Positions 62,022 through 64,000 of a DNA stretch of 64,000 bases are shown here, in pieces. The stretch comes from Dillenia suffruticosa (taxonomy: Eukaryota > Streptophyta > Magnoliopsida > Dilleniales > Dilleniaceae). The stretch covers positions 3,859,001 to 3,923,000 of the forward strand of contig JAVTVX010000027.1 of the NCBI GenBank assembly GCA_033439265.1, given 5' to 3'. The notes under the pieces are model-generated. The model was given only the letters and a program-made list of their open reading frames with translations. It ran no database searches and had not been told where the DNA came from. Position numbers and translations under genes: made by a program. Each line of letters starts with the position of its first letter. Within the stretch, counting starts at the first letter, position 1.

Positions 62022-63275
62022 GTGATTTGTAGGTTATTTTTTTCCCCTTTTGGATGTATTGTGAGAGGGGAAGAATTTATCTTCATACCCACAAATAATT
62101 TGTAATATTGATGGTCATTAATCGGTGATTTGCATTGATATTATTTGAATAATATGAGAGAGATTATATGAGTAAAAAATTAAATAAACCGAATGTTGTC
62201 AGAATTTTTTTTCTTGATTTAAAAATATTTTAAATAATTTGAAATTTTTTACATTTAAATGATTATGATTTTTTATATGGATCCTATAATTTGTTCTTCA
62301 TTTAATTGACTTGTTTTATTTACAAAAATAAATAAAGTTGGATTTTTGGGATGGTACCTCGATGTGTAGGTATATAGATAGACGAATCACCACCATAATA
62401 CTACGATAACTCAATCCTAAATCCGGTGAATCACAAACGACCAAAGAAAATTTTTTATCTGAAATTTTCTTAATACTCTTAATATTTTCACTCTAGAAAA
62501 TATCTATATTTTTTAGAATTTCTCGTCTCTCAATAAAATATATATTTTTTAATTATCCATGAAATAACCCATCAATTCTAGTAGCTCAAGAATTGTGTGT
62601 TTCTTTTTCCAAATTTTAATAACATAAACTAAAATTATAAATTTTTTCTTATTAAACTCCAAAATTAGATTTTTCTCTTGTCATAAAATGCTTAAATGGT
62701 CTTAGCTTAAAATGTCCAAATTGAGTTTGAACATGTAATGATCCAATTCCAGAAAGTGATAAAAAGATAGAGAGAGAAAAATAGAAAAAAAGACCGCGAG
62801 AGAAAGAGGAGGAGAGAAAAATACCAGAGAGAAAGAGATAGAGAGGGAGAGAGAATACAAAGCGGGAGAAAAAGGGTTTTCATCATGTTTCAATTCAATG
62901 TTATTGTAAATTTTAAAGATTACTATTTATATTATTTTTATTAATTAATTTTATTAACTATTAATCAATTTTATTAATTACTAATTAATATTATTAACTA
63001 CCGATTAATTATGATTATTATTAATTATAGTTGTTACCGGATATTACGTTAATTAACGAACCCGAGAGCGCGGGGCGGTTTAAGTGCTTCCCATATTTCT
63101 CGCTCCGATTACATGATCTAAATGGGTTTTTTATCCATTTTTTCTTCTTTTGATGAAAGGCATACGGATCAGATCAACCCGAACTCAATTCTCAAAAACA
63201 GACCAGGCGGGTCTTTTTTCCTTTTCTTGGGAATTCTTTTTCATTTTAAGACGTTCCCTCTCTCTCTCTCTCTCT
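62022..63275. other. AT-rich 3' flank and spacer
   Basis: 62022-62296 matches the flank of the pseudogene copy, except for about 80 bp present only here. The rest has a GA-rich patch (62765-62870) and a TTAATTA-rich patch (62935-63030). No gene is seen. Confidence 0.5.
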
Positions 63276-64000
63276 TTTTTTTTTTTTGGTTTGGAAGAGG
63301 GCAAAGGCCCCAAAACAGAAGGGCAAGCCCAACACGAAAGCAACAATTATCTCCTTAAAGAAGCCAAGCTGCTCGCGTCTGCGAGCAGCAGCTGAAGGAT
63401 GCTGACTGGGGGGGTGTGCAAAACATGAAGACCCGCAGGATGGGAGTGCCCAAGATTGGCAAGGTGGTCGGCCCATTTGTTTCCTTCTCTGTACGTGTGA
63501 ATCAAGGCGGGGGCTCCAATCTGGCTGATGAGAGTAGTGCATTCTTTAACTGTTGGAAAGAGAGGATGATGTTGGTGGACACCTTTGTTGAGAAGCATAA
63601 TGAGACTTAGAGAATCAGATTCAATGAGCAGACTCCTGATATTATGGCTGATGGCAAGCTTGAGACCTTCTCTGAGACCCCAAAATTCTGCCATTAAGCT
63701 GTCTGAAATGCCAATATTGACTGTGAATCCAATGATCCATTTACCTTCTGCATTTCGGATGATACCTCCTGCACTGGCTTTTTGAGAGTTGGAGATGACT
63801 GAGCCATCGGTGTTAAGTTTGAACATATTTGTGGGAGGAGGGTTCCATGAAACTAGCTTGATTTGCTTAGGGAGGATGGTGGAGATGTCCGCCAAAGCGC
63901 CAGTCATGTTATCAACAAGTCTTCTAATTGATGACACAGTGTGGTGAGGGTTGATAGGAGTTCGATCAAAGATGAAGTTGCAGCGAGCTTTCCAGATGTA
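63276..64000 (-). mobile_element. LINE 3' end with RNase H domain, cut by the window edge
   Basis: The minus strand from the right edge reads in one frame to 63347. It begins with a segment leading to DNMTGALADISTILPKQIK, then a plant LINE RNase H domain: FKLNTDGSVISNSQKASAGG, LMAEFWGLREGLKLAISHNI, LLIESDSLSLIMLLNKG and HTYREGNKWADHLANLGH. The catalytic D-E-D residues appear present (TDGS, AEFW, ESDS). After the stop come about 70 bp of 3' UTR and a poly(A) run ending in (GA)n at 63260-63276. This stretch is unbroken and therefore younger than the other LINEs here. Confidence 0.85.

Noticed and set aside
1..64000. CRISPR arrays, operons or bacterial-type systems
   Set aside because: The window is plant nuclear DNA. 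Its short repeats are microsatellites and transposons, with no regular spacers.

Overview
The window is nuclear DNA from a flowering plant, most likely a eudicot. Its genes have GT-AG introns, the spacers are AT-rich, there are many (CT)n, (AT)n and (ATT)n microsatellites, and every recognisable protein belongs to a plant family. I could not name the species. Exon boundaries were placed by eye from splice signals, reading phase and family similarity.

Genes, left to right: the 5' half of a secreted GH5 glucan beta-glucosidase (minus, runs off the left edge, one in-frame TGA); an 11-exon S9 oligopeptidase-family gene (plus, 7404-11513, 797 aa); a single-exon MOCOS-like PLP-fold gene (minus, 16022-18814, 930 aa); a five-exon CDCA7-type zinc-finger gene (minus, 25895-34914, 528 aa); a five-exon GDSL esterase/lipase (plus, 37852-40453, 366 aa); a Dof transcription factor (plus, 45542-46273, 243 aa); a broken GH17 beta-1,3-glucanase (48342-about 58225); and its intact sister gene (60237-62021, 338 aa). 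The peptidase, PLP and Dof genes recall a neighbouring trio on Arabidopsis chromosome 5 (At5g66960, At5g66950, At5g66940; from memory), so the backbone is probably an old conserved block expanded by transposons.

Mobile DNA: a decayed LINE (about 3640-6016); a TRIM-like mini-retrotransposon (6826-7247); a Ty1/copia element (28115-32925, TSD CAGAA) inside intron 2 of the CDCA7-like gene; a LINE 3' end (46555-48341); a 949-bp fold-back element (49221-50169, TSD TAGAG) and a second copia-type element (50451-57515, LTRs with one visible difference, TSD CTGAG), both inside the GH17 pseudogene; a second possible TRIM (about 59310-60000); another LINE 3' end at the right edge; and many tRNA-derived SINE-like repeats.

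The genes do not form one pathway. Two cell-wall glucan hydrolase families (GH5, GH17) occur, and the two GH17 copies are a local duplication whose left copy died. The most notable features are the nested GH17 pseudogene with its fold-back element, a heterochromatin-linked CDCA7 gene carrying a retrotransposon, two enzyme-fold proteins lacking canonical catalytic residues, and microsatellites placed directly at 5' splice sites.
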